A DNA stretch of 47,820 bases, taken from JAVBTR01 sp031556065 (lineage in GTDB: Bacteria > Bacillota > Clostridia > Christensenellales > Aristaeellaceae). Position numbers and translations under genes: made by a program. The notes beneath the pieces were generated by a model. It was not told where the DNA came from. It did no database searches and was given only the letters and a program-made list of their open reading frames with translations. Each line of letters starts with the position of its first letter. Position 1 is the first letter of the stretch. The stretch is from the NCBI GenBank assembly GCA_031556065.1, contig JAVBTR010000029.1, positions 1 to 47,820 on the forward strand, written 5' to 3'. Shown here one piece after another: positions 39,575-47,748 of this stretch.

Positions 39575-41968
39575 TTATGCCCTGATTACAGCGTTGTATT
39601 GGGTTTCCAGCAGTTTTTTCACTTTATCCATGGCGGCTTGGATTTCCGTATCCGTCAGGGTATGATCGGCGGAGCGGAAGGTTAGGGAGAAGGCCACGGA
39701 TTTTTTGCCTGTTAGCAGCTGGGCGCCCCGGTACACGTCGAAAAGATGGCAATCCTCCATCAGGGCGCCGCCGGAGCGCTGGATGGCTTCCAGAACGGGG
39801 CCTAAGGGGGTGGCGTCGTCCATGACCACGGCCAGGTCCCGGGTAACGGCCTGGAACCGGGGCAGGGCCTTCACCTTGCCCATGGGGGTTTGCAGGGCGG
39901 CCACCAGGGCCAGATCGATTTCCACGGCGTAGACCCGATCCCGCAGCGCGAAGGCGCTGCGGACGTTGGGGTGAATTTCACCCAGGGTGGCCACCACTTG
40001 GCCATTGGAAACAAGCTGGCAGCAGCGGCCGGGATGGTAGTAACCGTCGCCGCCCTTTTGGACGGTGCTGGGAATGCCCAGGGTATTCAAAAGGGCCTGG
40101 GCCTGGCTGCGGATCATGTAAAAATCCATGAAGGGGCCGTAAACGCCCATGCATAGGGCCTGGGTTTCAAGGGGCAGGCCTTCGCTGGTTTTCTTTGTGT
40201 TGTTGTACACCGTGGCGATTTCGTACAGCGCCGCCCTTGGGTTCTGGCGGTTCATGTTGGTGGAAAGGGTTTGCAGCATCCCCGGCAGAAGGGTGGTGCG
40301 CATGTAAGCGGTATCCTCTCCCAAGGGGTTTAAGATGGGAAGCTGGTTTAAGCGGGGATCGGAAGCATCCAGGCCCAGTTTGTCTACCAGCTTTTTCGAT
40401 TGGAAGGAGAAATTCATGATTTCGAAATAGCCCATGGCGGTGAGCTTTTCCGTTAAAGTGTTTTTAAGGCGCAAGCGGAGGTTCAGGCCCCCGGGGGTGG
40501 TTTCGCCCCGCAGGTCGGTGCCGGGAATGTGCTGGTAACCGTAGATGCGCAGGGCTTCCTCGCTCAGATCCGCTTCGCCGTCGATATCCATCCGGAAGGA
40601 GGGCACGGTGACGGTGATGGTATCGCCGTTTTGGCTGATGTCGAACCACAGGGAGCGGAGGATTTCCACGATTTTAGCATGGGGGATGGCCACCCCCGTG
40701 CGGTGGGCAATGCGCTTCAGGCTGGCGTCGAAGGTTTGGGGGGCCTGGGGGTTGGGGTTAATGTCGATGATGCCGGGCACCACATCCCCCGCGTCTAAAA
40801 GATTGATTAAGTGGCAGGCACGGTTCACCGCTTCCACGCAGGAAAGGGGGTTCACCCCCCGCTCGAACCGGCCGGAGGATTCTGTGCGGATGCCAAGGCC
40901 CCTTGCGGCCATGCGGGTGCCGGCCCTGTCGAAGGCGGCGCATTCGAAAAGGAGGGTTTGGGTGCTTTCGGTGATCTCGCTCTCCAAGCCGCCCATAATG
41001 CCTGCCAGGCCCGTGGGGCCTTGCTCATCGCAAATAAGCAGCTCAATACCGGAAAGGGTATGCTCTTTTTCGTCCAGGGTTTGGAGCTTTTCGCCCTTTT
41101 CCGCCTTGCGCACGATGATGTGCCGGCCATTGACCACGTCCAGATCGAAAGCGTGCATGGGGTGGCCCATTTCAAGCATGACATAGTTGGTAATATCCAC
41201 AATGTTGTTAATGGAGCGCATACCCGCGCCATGGAGGGCCTTGCGCAGCCACATGGGGGAGGGCTTCACCCGAATGTTTTTTACCACCCGGCCTACATAG
41301 CGCTTGCAAAGGTCGGTGTCCAGAACGTCGATCTTCACAAAATCGTGGATGTTCCCATCGGCTTCTTTGACGGTGGTTTCCGGGGCCTTAAATTCGGTAT
41401 TCAAAACCACACTGGTTTCCCTTGCAATGCCCACAGCGCACATGCAATCCGGGCGATTGGCCAGAATTTCAAAATCGATCACAGTATCGTCAATGCCCAG
41501 AACAGGCTTGATATCGCTGCCCACAGGCACCTCTTCATTAATCACCAGCAGGCCCGCGTCCCCAATGGAGGGGTATAGCTCTTGGGGCACGTTCAATTCT
41601 GTGGCGGAGCACAGCATACCCTCGGAAACAATGCCCCGCAGCTTGCCTTTTTTAATTTTCACCCCGCCGGGAAGCTTGGCGCCATTGAGGGCCACGGGCA
41701 CCAAAATGCCGGGCGCCACATTGGGGGCGCCGCAGACGATTTGCAAAATAGCATCCTGGCCCGCGTCCACCGTGCAAAGGTGCAGATGATCGCTGCCCTC
41801 CACGTTTTCCACGGTTAAGACCTTGCCAACCACCACGTTTTCTATTTCCCCGGCGATTTCTTCCACGCCTTCTACCGCCGTGCCGGACATAATCATTTTC
41901 GATTGGTAATCAAGGGCATCGGTAGGGATATCCCCGTAGGATTTGATCCATTGCATAGGTAGTTTCAT
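39575..41968 (-). CDS. pheT: Phenylalanyl-tRNA synthetase beta subunit
   Basis: 797 aa, full length for bacterial PheT. Order: N-terminal region MKLPMQWIKSYGDIPTDALD, EMAP-like tRNA-binding OB fold (~40-150; VVGKVLTVENVEGSDHLHLC, LKLPGGVKIKKGKLRG-type loop), B3/B4 editing domain (~210-380), B5 domain (~400-470) and the C-terminal FDX-ACB anticodon-binding domain (~705-797; LPRFQAVTRDLAVVMDDATP). Together with PheS it forms the alpha2beta2 enzyme charging tRNA-Phe. GGAGGAGAGAGAAAAA precedes the start, 21 bases after the pheS stop. Its expression is governed by the T-box leader upstream of pheS. Confidence 0.97.
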   Translation of the reverse strand: MKLPMQWIKSYGDIPTDALDYQSKMIMSGTAVEGVEEIAGEIENVVVGKVLTVENVEGSDHLHLCTVDAGQDAILQIVCGAPNVAPGILVPVALNGAKLPGGVKIKKGKLRGIVSEGMLCSATELNVPQELYPSIGDAGLLVINEEVPVGSDIKPVLGIDDTVIDFEILANRPDCMCAVGIARETSVVLNTEFKAPETTVKEADGNIHDFVKIDVLDTDLCKRYVGRVVKNIRVKPSPMWLRKALHGAGMRSINNIVDITNYVMLEMGHPMHAFDLDVVNGRHIIVRKAEKGEKLQTLDEKEHTLSGIELLICDEQGPTGLAGIMGGLESEITESTQTLLFECAAFDRAGTRMAARGLGIRTESSGRFERGVNPLSCVEAVNRACHLINLLDAGDVVPGIIDINPNPQAPQTFDASLKRIAHRTGVAIPHAKIVEILRSLWFDISQNGDTITVTVPSFRMDIDGEADLSEEALRIYGYQHIPGTDLRGETTPGGLNLRLRLKNTLTEKLTAMGYFEIMNFSFQSKKLVDKLGLDASDPRLNQLPILNPLGEDTAYMRTTLLPGMLQTLSTNMNRQNPRAALYEIATVYNNTKKTSEGLPLETQALCMGVYGPFMDFYMIRSQAQALLNTLGIPSTVQKGGDGYYHPGRCCQLVSNGQVVATLGEIHPNVRSAFALRDRVYAVEIDLALVAALQTPMGKVKALPRFQAVTRDLAVVMDDATPLGPVLEAIQRSGGALMEDCHLFDVYRGAQLLTGKKSVAFSLTFRSADHTLTDTEIQAAMDKVKKLLETQYNAVIRA

Positions 41969-41989
41969 TTTTTCTCTCTCCTCCCTCTA

Positions 41990-43018
41990 TTACCTGAATT
42001 GGCCTAAGAAGCGCATGTCGCCCTCATAGAGTAAGCGCATGTCCGATACGCCGTAGCGCTGCATGGCGATCCGCTCCAGGCCGATGCCGAAGGCGAAGCC
42101 GGAATATTTTTTGGAATCGATGCCGCACTTTTCAAGCACCTTGGGGTTTACCATGCCGCAGCCTAAAACCTCGATCCAGCCGGTGCCCTTGCAGACCCGG
42201 CAGCCCTCCCCGTGGCAGTTGACGCAGGTTAAATCCACCTCGGCGCTGGGTTCGGTGAAGGGGAAGAAGGAGGGGCGGAACCTTGTTACGATCCCTTCGC
42301 CGTACAGGCGCTTGGCAAAGGCGTTCAGGGTGCCCCGCAGGTCAGCCATGGTCACATCTTCATCGATTACCAGGCCTTCTAATTGGTGGAAAACAGGGGA
42401 ATGGGATGCGTCCACCTCATCGGCGCGGAACACACGCCCAGGGCAGATAATGCGGATGGGGGGCTGCTTGCTTAGCATGGTCCGGGCCTGAACGGGGGAG
42501 GTATGGGTGCGTAAAACGATGTTATCGTCAATATAAAAGGTGTCCTGGGCATCCCTTGCGGGGTGGTTTTTGGGAATGTTCAAAAGCTCGAAATTGAAAT
42601 GATCCAATTCCACCTCCGGGCCCTCCACCACTTCAAAGCCCATGCCCGTGAAGCAATCGATGACCTCGTTCAGGGCCAGGGTCACAGGGTGGGCGCTGCC
42701 GAACTGGGGCAGGGGCTTGGGTTCCGTTACATCGATGGTTTCAAGAAGCAGGGCCTGCTCCTGTTCGATCAGGGAAAGCCTTTGGGCCTTATCCACCAAA
42801 AGGTTTTGCAGTTCCTCCCGGGCGGCGTTGATCAAGGCCCCGGCCTTGGGCCGTTCCTCCTGGCTTAATTGGCCCATGCCCCGCAAAAGGGCAGTGAGCT
42901 CGCCCTTTTTCCCAAGGACCTTAACCCGCAGGTCGTCCAGCTCCCTGGAGTTTTTGATGGCCTTTAAATCCGCGTCCATTTGCTGTTTAATAGCCTCGAT
43001 CAGTTGCAGCATATCCAT
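41990..43018 (-). CDS. pheS: Phenylalanyl-tRNA synthetase alpha subunit
   Basis: 342 aa, normal length. The N-terminal coiled-coil tRNA-binding arm (~1-95) is followed by a class II catalytic core: HPVTLALNEVIDCFTGMGFE, the motif 2 region HTSPVQARTMLSKQPPIRII with CPGRVFRADEVDASHSPVFH, and motif 3 FAFGIGLERIAMQRYG near the C-terminus; WIEVLGCGMVNPKVL is also typical. AAGGAGGAAGTTTAA precedes the ATG. It is the first gene of the pheST operon, under T-box control. Confidence 0.98.
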   Translation of the reverse strand: MDMLQLIEAIKQQMDADLKAIKNSRELDDLRVKVLGKKGELTALLRGMGQLSQEERPKAGALINAAREELQNLLVDKAQRLSLIEQEQALLLETIDVTEPKPLPQFGSAHPVTLALNEVIDCFTGMGFEVVEGPEVELDHFNFELLNIPKNHPARDAQDTFYIDDNIVLRTHTSPVQARTMLSKQPPIRIICPGRVFRADEVDASHSPVFHQLEGLVIDEDVTMADLRGTLNAFAKRLYGEGIVTRFRPSFFPFTEPSAEVDLTCVNCHGEGCRVCKGTGWIEVLGCGMVNPKVLEKCGIDSKKYSGFAFGIGLERIAMQRYGVSDMRLLYEGDMRFLGQFR

Positions 43019-43040
43019 TTAAACTTCCTCCTTTTTGGCA

Positions 43041-43290
43041 ATAAAAAAGCCTTCGTTCCCTATGGGACGAAGGCATAACTGCCGCGTGGTACCACCCAAA
43101 TTTCGCACGAGCTTAACGCTGATGCGCTTACCGCCTTTCACGGGGCTTAGCCGGCCCAGCCTACTGTTTGTTTCAGCGGGGCAGCTCGGGAGGGAATTTC
43201 CTGCGGGATTGCCAAAGGGCTTTCAGCCAAGGCCCTTCTCTCTGATGCAAAACGCTGATGCAGGCATTTGCTCCGTCATCGCCTTTGAAT
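43041..43290 (-). promoter_or_regulatory. T-box riboswitch leader of pheST
   Basis: On the minus strand the conserved T-box GGGTGGTACCACGCGG is at 43097-43082, followed by the terminator stem GCCTTCGTCCC (43074-43064) / GGGAACGAAGGC (43060-43049) and six T residues. Uncharged tRNA-Phe should stabilise the antiterminator that includes the T-box. The upstream 43100-43290 segment forms the stem I region. I could not place the specifier UUC with certainty; a UUC lies in the GGAAATTCCC segment (43202-43193). Confidence 0.93.
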
Positions 43291-43298
43291 ATGAGCGC

Positions 43299-43327
43299 AT
43301 TATAGCATAGCTTTCCACGGATTGCAA
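43299..43327 (-). promoter_or_regulatory. pheST promoter
   Basis: Minus strand: TTGCAA (43327-43322), 17-bp spacer, TATAAT (43304-43299), just before the T-box leader. Confidence 0.8.
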
Positions 43328-43328
43328 G

Positions 43329-43357
43329 TTGCAGTTTGCAATGGGATAAGGTATACT
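43329..43357 (+). promoter_or_regulatory. Promoter of the secreted protein gene, back to back with pheST
   Basis: TTGCAG (43329-43334), 17-bp spacer, TATACT (43352-43357). Its -35 box is one base from the -35 box of the divergent pheST promoter; both fall in an ATTGCAA-N8-TTGCAAT inverted repeat (43321-43342). Confidence 0.7.
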
Positions 43358-43392
43358 TGAAGCATCCAATCCACTTAGAGGAGCTTGTTCCG

Positions 43393-44733
43393 ATGCTAAA
43401 GAAATGTTTCGCCCTTTTACTGGTATGTTGCCTTTTTTGCCCTCTGCTGGCCAGTGCGGATACCGTGACCAAGGCCGATTTCGATTTGAAGCTTGAGGTG
43501 TACCCGGAAAACTTCCCAAGGGAGGAAGAACAGACGGCCCAGGCCTTGAAGGATGGGCTTGAAATGCTGGGCTTTTCCGGGGTGTGCGATTATAACAGCA
43601 ATGGCTATTTTGTTTTAAACGGCCAAATGACCACCAATGGCAAAAACCCCGTTACCCTGGGCGCCCGCAGCTCCAACCGGTTTATTGAGGTTTCCTCCAG
43701 CCTGCTGGGGGAGGAGCGGCTATGCCTTTACATGGACGCTTATTTGGAATTTATGATGAAGCCCTACAACTTTCTGGGGCTTCAGACCCAATACCTGGCC
43801 CTGGCCACCTGCCTTTACGCCACCCACGAGCCTTGGGGCTTTTTTATGGCCATTGTCAACCAATACTGCGGCGGGGAAGGCACCCGGCACATCGAAACAC
43901 AAGCGCTGCAAGCCATGGCTGCAGAGCTGTACGATTTGGTGGACAATAACCGGGATATGCGCTACTGGCTTATGGCCGCGCTGATGGATATCGGCCTGGA
44001 TTCCACTGTGAACGATTTTTTCTATTCCCTGCCTGAATGGATTGAGCAGTGCGCTGGGGACGAAGGCCTCACCATCCAGGTGGAGGGCGATACCAGCAAT
44101 TGGATTCTGGGCTCCAGCACCATTGCCACGGTCACCCATTCCGCCCAAACGGACAGCCTGATTATCACCCTGTCCGATTGGGAGGGCTATGCGTTTAAGT
44201 TTGCCAATATTATTACTGCACAGGACCAAACCCTGACCCTGCTGCTGGATAGCGAAGAGGAAGGGACGATACTGGATATTAAGCTCAAGGCCCTGGGACT
44301 GCCCAACAAGCAAAAGCACAGCGGCGTTACAAAGCTGTCCGCCAGCATTGGCGGTGAATATGTAGCAAACCCTATCGATGAAAAGGCCACCCTTGACTGG
44401 GAGTGGGATAGCACCGGGGAGCCGGAAGCCCTTAAAGCCACCCTAAGCTGGCTTAACAAGCAAGGGCAGCCCCAGATCGCCCTGGATGGTTTTTTGACCC
44501 TTTCCCAGGGGGATGCGCAGCTGTTCAACTATACCGACTGGGATTTGCAAAGCGGCACGCACCTTTTCAGCATCTATGAGGAAACGCTTAAGGAGCTGAT
44601 TGACAAAGTCAAAGGCCCCCTGGTGGAAACCCTCATCCCTATCTACCTGGATTTGCCCGTTTCCTTCTTGGAAACCATCACCGATTGGCTGGCCCAAAGC
44701 GGCATCGCTGCGGCTATCATCAGCGGGATGTAG
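43393..44733 (+). CDS. Secreted protein of unknown function, 446 aa
   Basis: It starts at ATG 43393, nine bases after GAGGAG, with signal peptide MLKKCFALLLVCCLFCPLLA (cleavage near ASA). The mature ~425 residues contain an alpha-rich part (LCLYMDAYLEFMMKPYNF, MRYWLMAALMDIGLD) and a beta-rich part with strands such as GLTIQVEGDTSNWILGSSTI and SLIITLSDWEGYAFKF. I recognise no catalytic motif or family. A final amphipathic helix region (LVETLIPIYLDLPVSFLETI) could contact membrane. It is monocistronic, with its own promoter; no terminator hairpin is obvious before the tRNA promoter at 44751. Confidence 0.75.
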   Translation: MLKKCFALLLVCCLFCPLLASADTVTKADFDLKLEVYPENFPREEEQTAQALKDGLEMLGFSGVCDYNSNGYFVLNGQMTTNGKNPVTLGARSSNRFIEVSSSLLGEERLCLYMDAYLEFMMKPYNFLGLQTQYLALATCLYATHEPWGFFMAIVNQYCGGEGTRHIETQALQAMAAELYDLVDNNRDMRYWLMAALMDIGLDSTVNDFFYSLPEWIEQCAGDEGLTIQVEGDTSNWILGSSTIATVTHSAQTDSLIITLSDWEGYAFKFANIITAQDQTLTLLLDSEEEGTILDIKLKALGLPNKQKHSGVTKLSASIGGEYVANPIDEKATLDWEWDSTGEPEALKATLSWLNKQGQPQIALDGFLTLSQGDAQLFNYTDWDLQSGTHLFSIYEETLKELIDKVKGPLVETLIPIYLDLPVSFLETITDWLAQSGIAAAIISGM

Positions 44734-44750
44734 AAAAAGAAAAAAAGTGC

Positions 44751-44779
44751 TTTACATTTGCCCTGGTATGTGCTAAGAT
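44751..44779 (+). promoter_or_regulatory. tRNA-Ala promoter
   Basis: TTTACA (44751-44756), 17-bp spacer, TAAGAT (44774-44779), 12 bases before the mature tRNA 5' end. Confidence 0.75.
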
Positions 44780-44791
44780 ATAACTCGTTTC

Positions 44792-44867
44792 GGGGCATTA
44801 GCGCAGTTGGTAGCGCGTTTGAATGGCATTCAAAAGGTCAGGGGTTCGACTCCCCTATGCTCCACCA
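44792..44867 (+). tRNA. tRNA-Ala, anticodon GGC
   Basis: A full cloverleaf can be folded: acceptor GGGGCAT/ATGCTCC with the G3:U70 pair that marks alanine tRNAs, D-arm GCGC/GCGC, anticodon stem TTTGA/TCAAA with loop ATGGCAT (anticodon GGC, reads GCC/GCU), T-arm AGGGG-TTCGACT-CCCCT, and an encoded CCA end. Total 76 bases. Confidence 0.97.
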
Positions 44868-44940
44868 AATGGACCAAAGACGAACACCTTTTACTTCAAA
44901 GGCGGCTTTGCAGTAACGGTGTGGTTGTAGGGTCGAATGA

Positions 44941-44983
44941 AAAGCGAGGCAGTTAGATGAAAATCTAGTTGCCTCGCTTTTTT
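44941..44983 (+). terminator. Intrinsic terminator downstream of tRNA-Ala
   Basis: AAAGCGAGGCA (44941-44951) pairs with TGCCTCGCTTT (44970-44980), followed by TTT. The 44868-44940 spacer holds no feature I can support. The 44984-45277 stretch is AT-rich and non-coding; TATAAT at 45176-45181, without a good -35 box, is the only promoter-like match. Confidence 0.75.
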
Positions 44984-45277
44984 AATGTAATCAGAATATA
45001 AATGGCTAGCCTGGGCAAAAGTCGGAGGTTGTAAGTCGTTTATTTATAGAAGCGTAGCGGTTTATATTGACCTAGTTCTCAATCATTGCATCAGTTTTGC
45101 AGTTGTTGCGGCTAGATAAAACTGTTCAATGCGTAACGAATGAAAGAATCAATAGAACATTTTGTAAAACAGTGATATAATGCAAATATGCATTTATTTT
45201 ACAGCATTTCTAGCGATACATTATATATGTTAAATTTGCTTTTGATGGATATTAAATAGGCAAGGAGCTTTTACCAT

Positions 45278-47023
45278 ATGAGCAGCAAAAGAAAAAAACC
45301 GATTAAGCCTGACGAATATTTCAACAATGGGTTATTTGAGATGGTGCGCTATGGAAAGAATGTTTCTTTGCGCAATCTTAGCACACCTGAACAACATGCA
45401 ATGATTCAAGCACAATATAAAGATGACTATCCACAGGTCAAGATGCGAATAGATGATAAGGTAAAAAAACTTAGGGACAATATATCCAAATGTGACCCAT
45501 TAATGCTTCTGAAATTCATTAAAGACATGGTTATGATGTCACACTTAAATAAGTATTCTGAAAGTGATTTCACTCCCGAAGAAGATATTCTTGTTAGAGC
45601 ACAAGAATATGTACAATCTATTTTGGTTTCAACAGAAAACTATTTTAACAACTCAGAATCTAAGGAAGATCAAGATAAACGGTGGCATTCGGTTCTTTCT
45701 GACACAGAGGATCTTTATAAGGAATTTGTGTTCTTCTATCATTATTGGGCAGCATATAAGAAAAACACCAGCAATATATCGGACGATATGCTAAAAAATA
45801 TTGTGGAATCACAGATGCTCTACCTTGTAAGAGGCAACCGATATCAAGTTTTTGAGCTCGAGCCGCTCAAGGCATTATTGCCTCCTCACAACGATGTGAT
45901 TGAGGCGTTGTTTGATGTTACGGCTGTTCAAATAATAGATGGGCTTGAGAAACTTTCCTATTCTTTGTCCCAGGGTTTAGCTGATGCTTGGATGGACTTT
46001 GGTAAAAAATATAATGAGTTTCGGGAAGCAGTGGAGCAAGGTGCCGATCCTGAAGTTGTGATCAAGAATTCGCATACCCAAGTAATGCCAGTGATTGAGA
46101 AAACACTCGGCGAAGCTTTAAATGAGGTTTCGCATATTACTGGATGGAATGAGAAATTAGTTGATGCACTCTCTTTAGACGTTGGTGAATACCATGATTT
46201 ATTTGACGATTCGGAATTTTCGGGTTGGCCGATTATGGAGTTGCCAACAAAAAAGAAGCCATTTATAAAAATCAATGGGATTTCATATGCCTTTGATTAT
46301 TATTCTCTGTTTGACAACATTTATAGAGCATTGCAAAAAGAAGTGTTCAGACAAAAACCTGGATATGTCGATGTTTGGAACAGACTGCAAAATGTAGCTA
46401 GCGAAAGCATGGTAAGAACGTTATTTTCAAAACTACTTCCCGGCGCAAAATCTTATAGCGGTAATTATTATCCCGCAGGTAACTCCTTGAAGAAAATGAA
46501 TGAAAATGATCTGTTGATTACATATCAAAATTATCTCTTTATAATAGAGGTGAAAGCAGGTTCGTTTCCACAAACACCTCCAATTAGTGATTTTGAGGCT
46601 CACATTAAAGCATATTCAAAGCTCGCACAAGAGGCAGATATACAATGCCGCCGAACACTTGCGTATATAGAACAGCATAAGCCAGCTCCATTCTATGATA
46701 TAGACAAACAAAAGAAATTCGAAATTGGCAGCATTGCTGAGTTTAAAGATGTTTTTACATTTTCCGTTACTGTTGAAAATATTAATGACTTTGCAGCAAA
46801 GGCTGAAAAGCTGAGTTTTCTTGCGTTGTCGAGCAAAACCATTGTAATTTCGTATGACGACTTATTATCATATGAAAACTATTTTGACTCCCCGCTATAT
46901 TTCCTGCATTTTTTAAAGCAGCGAAAACGTGCAATAGATGTTCCTCAAATTGTCAGATACAGGGGACGGTTCCTTGTATCGGGATCAAGTTCTTTGGACA
47001 GAGCCCAGGCTTTCGCCAGTTAG
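45278..47023 (+). CDS. Putative PD-(D/E)xK nuclease, 3' end cut by a repeat element
   Basis: A 581-aa open frame starting after AAGGAGCTTTTACCAT. It is AT-rich and Lys/Asn-rich, unlike the neighbouring chromosome. Near the C-terminus NENDLLITYQNYLFIIEVKA gives Asp411, then Glu424-Val-Lys426: the D...ExK core of restriction-like nucleases, with SESMVRTLF upstream offering the helix Glu and QCRR downstream. The first ~370 residues are helical and unrecognised. No partner methylase, helicase or toxin is visible. The last ~22 residues (RYRGRFLVS...AQAFAS) are encoded by the inverted-repeat element inserted at 46956, so native sequence ends about residue 559. It may be a defence nuclease or a degraded accessory gene beside a tRNA. 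Confidence 0.6.
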   Translation: MSSKRKKPIKPDEYFNNGLFEMVRYGKNVSLRNLSTPEQHAMIQAQYKDDYPQVKMRIDDKVKKLRDNISKCDPLMLLKFIKDMVMMSHLNKYSESDFTPEEDILVRAQEYVQSILVSTENYFNNSESKEDQDKRWHSVLSDTEDLYKEFVFFYHYWAAYKKNTSNISDDMLKNIVESQMLYLVRGNRYQVFELEPLKALLPPHNDVIEALFDVTAVQIIDGLEKLSYSLSQGLADAWMDFGKKYNEFREAVEQGADPEVVIKNSHTQVMPVIEKTLGEALNEVSHITGWNEKLVDALSLDVGEYHDLFDDSEFSGWPIMELPTKKKPFIKINGISYAFDYYSLFDNIYRALQKEVFRQKPGYVDVWNRLQNVASESMVRTLFSKLLPGAKSYSGNYYPAGNSLKKMNENDLLITYQNYLFIIEVKAGSFPQTPPISDFEAHIKAYSKLAQEADIQCRRTLAYIEQHKPAPFYDIDKQKKFEIGSIAEFKDVFTFSVTVENINDFAAKAEKLSFLALSSKTIVISYDDLLSYENYFDSPLYFLHFLKQRKRAIDVPQIVRYRGRFLVSGSSSLDRAQAFAS

Positions 47024-47112
47024 GCGGCTTATTTGGCACAGGGAAACATGCTTGGCCTTTAGCTGACGCAAGGCAGTATTGAGATGCGATACAAGGAACC
47101 GTCCCCTGTATC
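46956..47112. mobile_element. 157-bp REPIN/MITE-like element, copy A
   Basis: The 25-base ends (46956-46980 and 47088-47112) are exact inverted repeats beginning GATACAGGGGACGG; each end can also fold on itself through GATACA/TGTATC. GGGGACGG-type palindromes are known from REP elements mobilised in trans by Y1 (IS200-like) transposases. The interior has no gene but contributes a stop-terminated tail to the interrupted nuclease frame. It differs from copy B at about four positions over the 132 bases that both copies show. Confidence 0.8.
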
Positions 47113-47748
47113 ATGTATCATGAGGCGGCAAGCACAATCAATTCATTTTTGCAACAGATGAAAGCGGCTAGCGATAGTGTTACGGCGGCAATACAGGCGG
47201 GCGCTGATCAGGGGAAGGCCGCTGTTCAAGAGGCAGGGCAAGAGATGGCGGCGAGTACAGAAACAAACACAAAGGAACAGAAAGAGGCTTATGGCAAGGT
47301 TGCTGGCGAAGCTACCAAGGCGTATAAGGCGATAGGCACTGCAATAAATGAAAGCATAGCAGAGTTGAATCAATACACCATAGCAATGAATGGGCTGGAC
47401 GCAGCGGCAAAACGGCAGGGGTTGTCTTCTGTCGAAACAGTAAAAACCATGAACAGCGTGACAGATGCTGTTTTCGGAGCGACCGATGCCAGTACGGCTT
47501 TAGGACATTTGTTTAGTGGCGGGCTAAGTGCAGATAAAGCGGCAAACATGATCAATCGCTTTAAAGAAGCTGCCGCTCTTAGTCGGAGTGAAAATATAAG
47601 CTTTACAGATTCTATCGTTGCTGCAGCTAAAGCTGTGGAACAAGGAGACAGTAGGGGCCTGAAATCCATTGGCATTAGACGATACAGGGGACGGTTCCTT
47701 GTATCAGAATCAAGCTCTTTGGACAGAGCCCAGGCTTTCGCCAGTTAG
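47113..47748 (+). pseudogene. Phage tail tape-measure-like fragment between two repeat elements
   Basis: Open frame of 211 codons beginning at the border of element copy A and entering copy B at 47681, so about 190 residues are native. The sequence is Ala/Thr/Lys-rich and helical (KAYKAIGTAINESIAELNQY), then ASTALGHLFSGGLSADKAAN and INRFKEAAALSRSENISFTD with KSIGI, a pattern I associate with the N-terminal part of phage tail tape-measure proteins. It has no ribosome binding site of its own and both ends are missing, so it is a prophage remnant rather than a working gene. Confidence 0.5.

Noticed and set aside
40811..41578. A 255-codon plus-strand frame within pheT.
   Set aside because: Antisense to a complete PheT; no independent signals.
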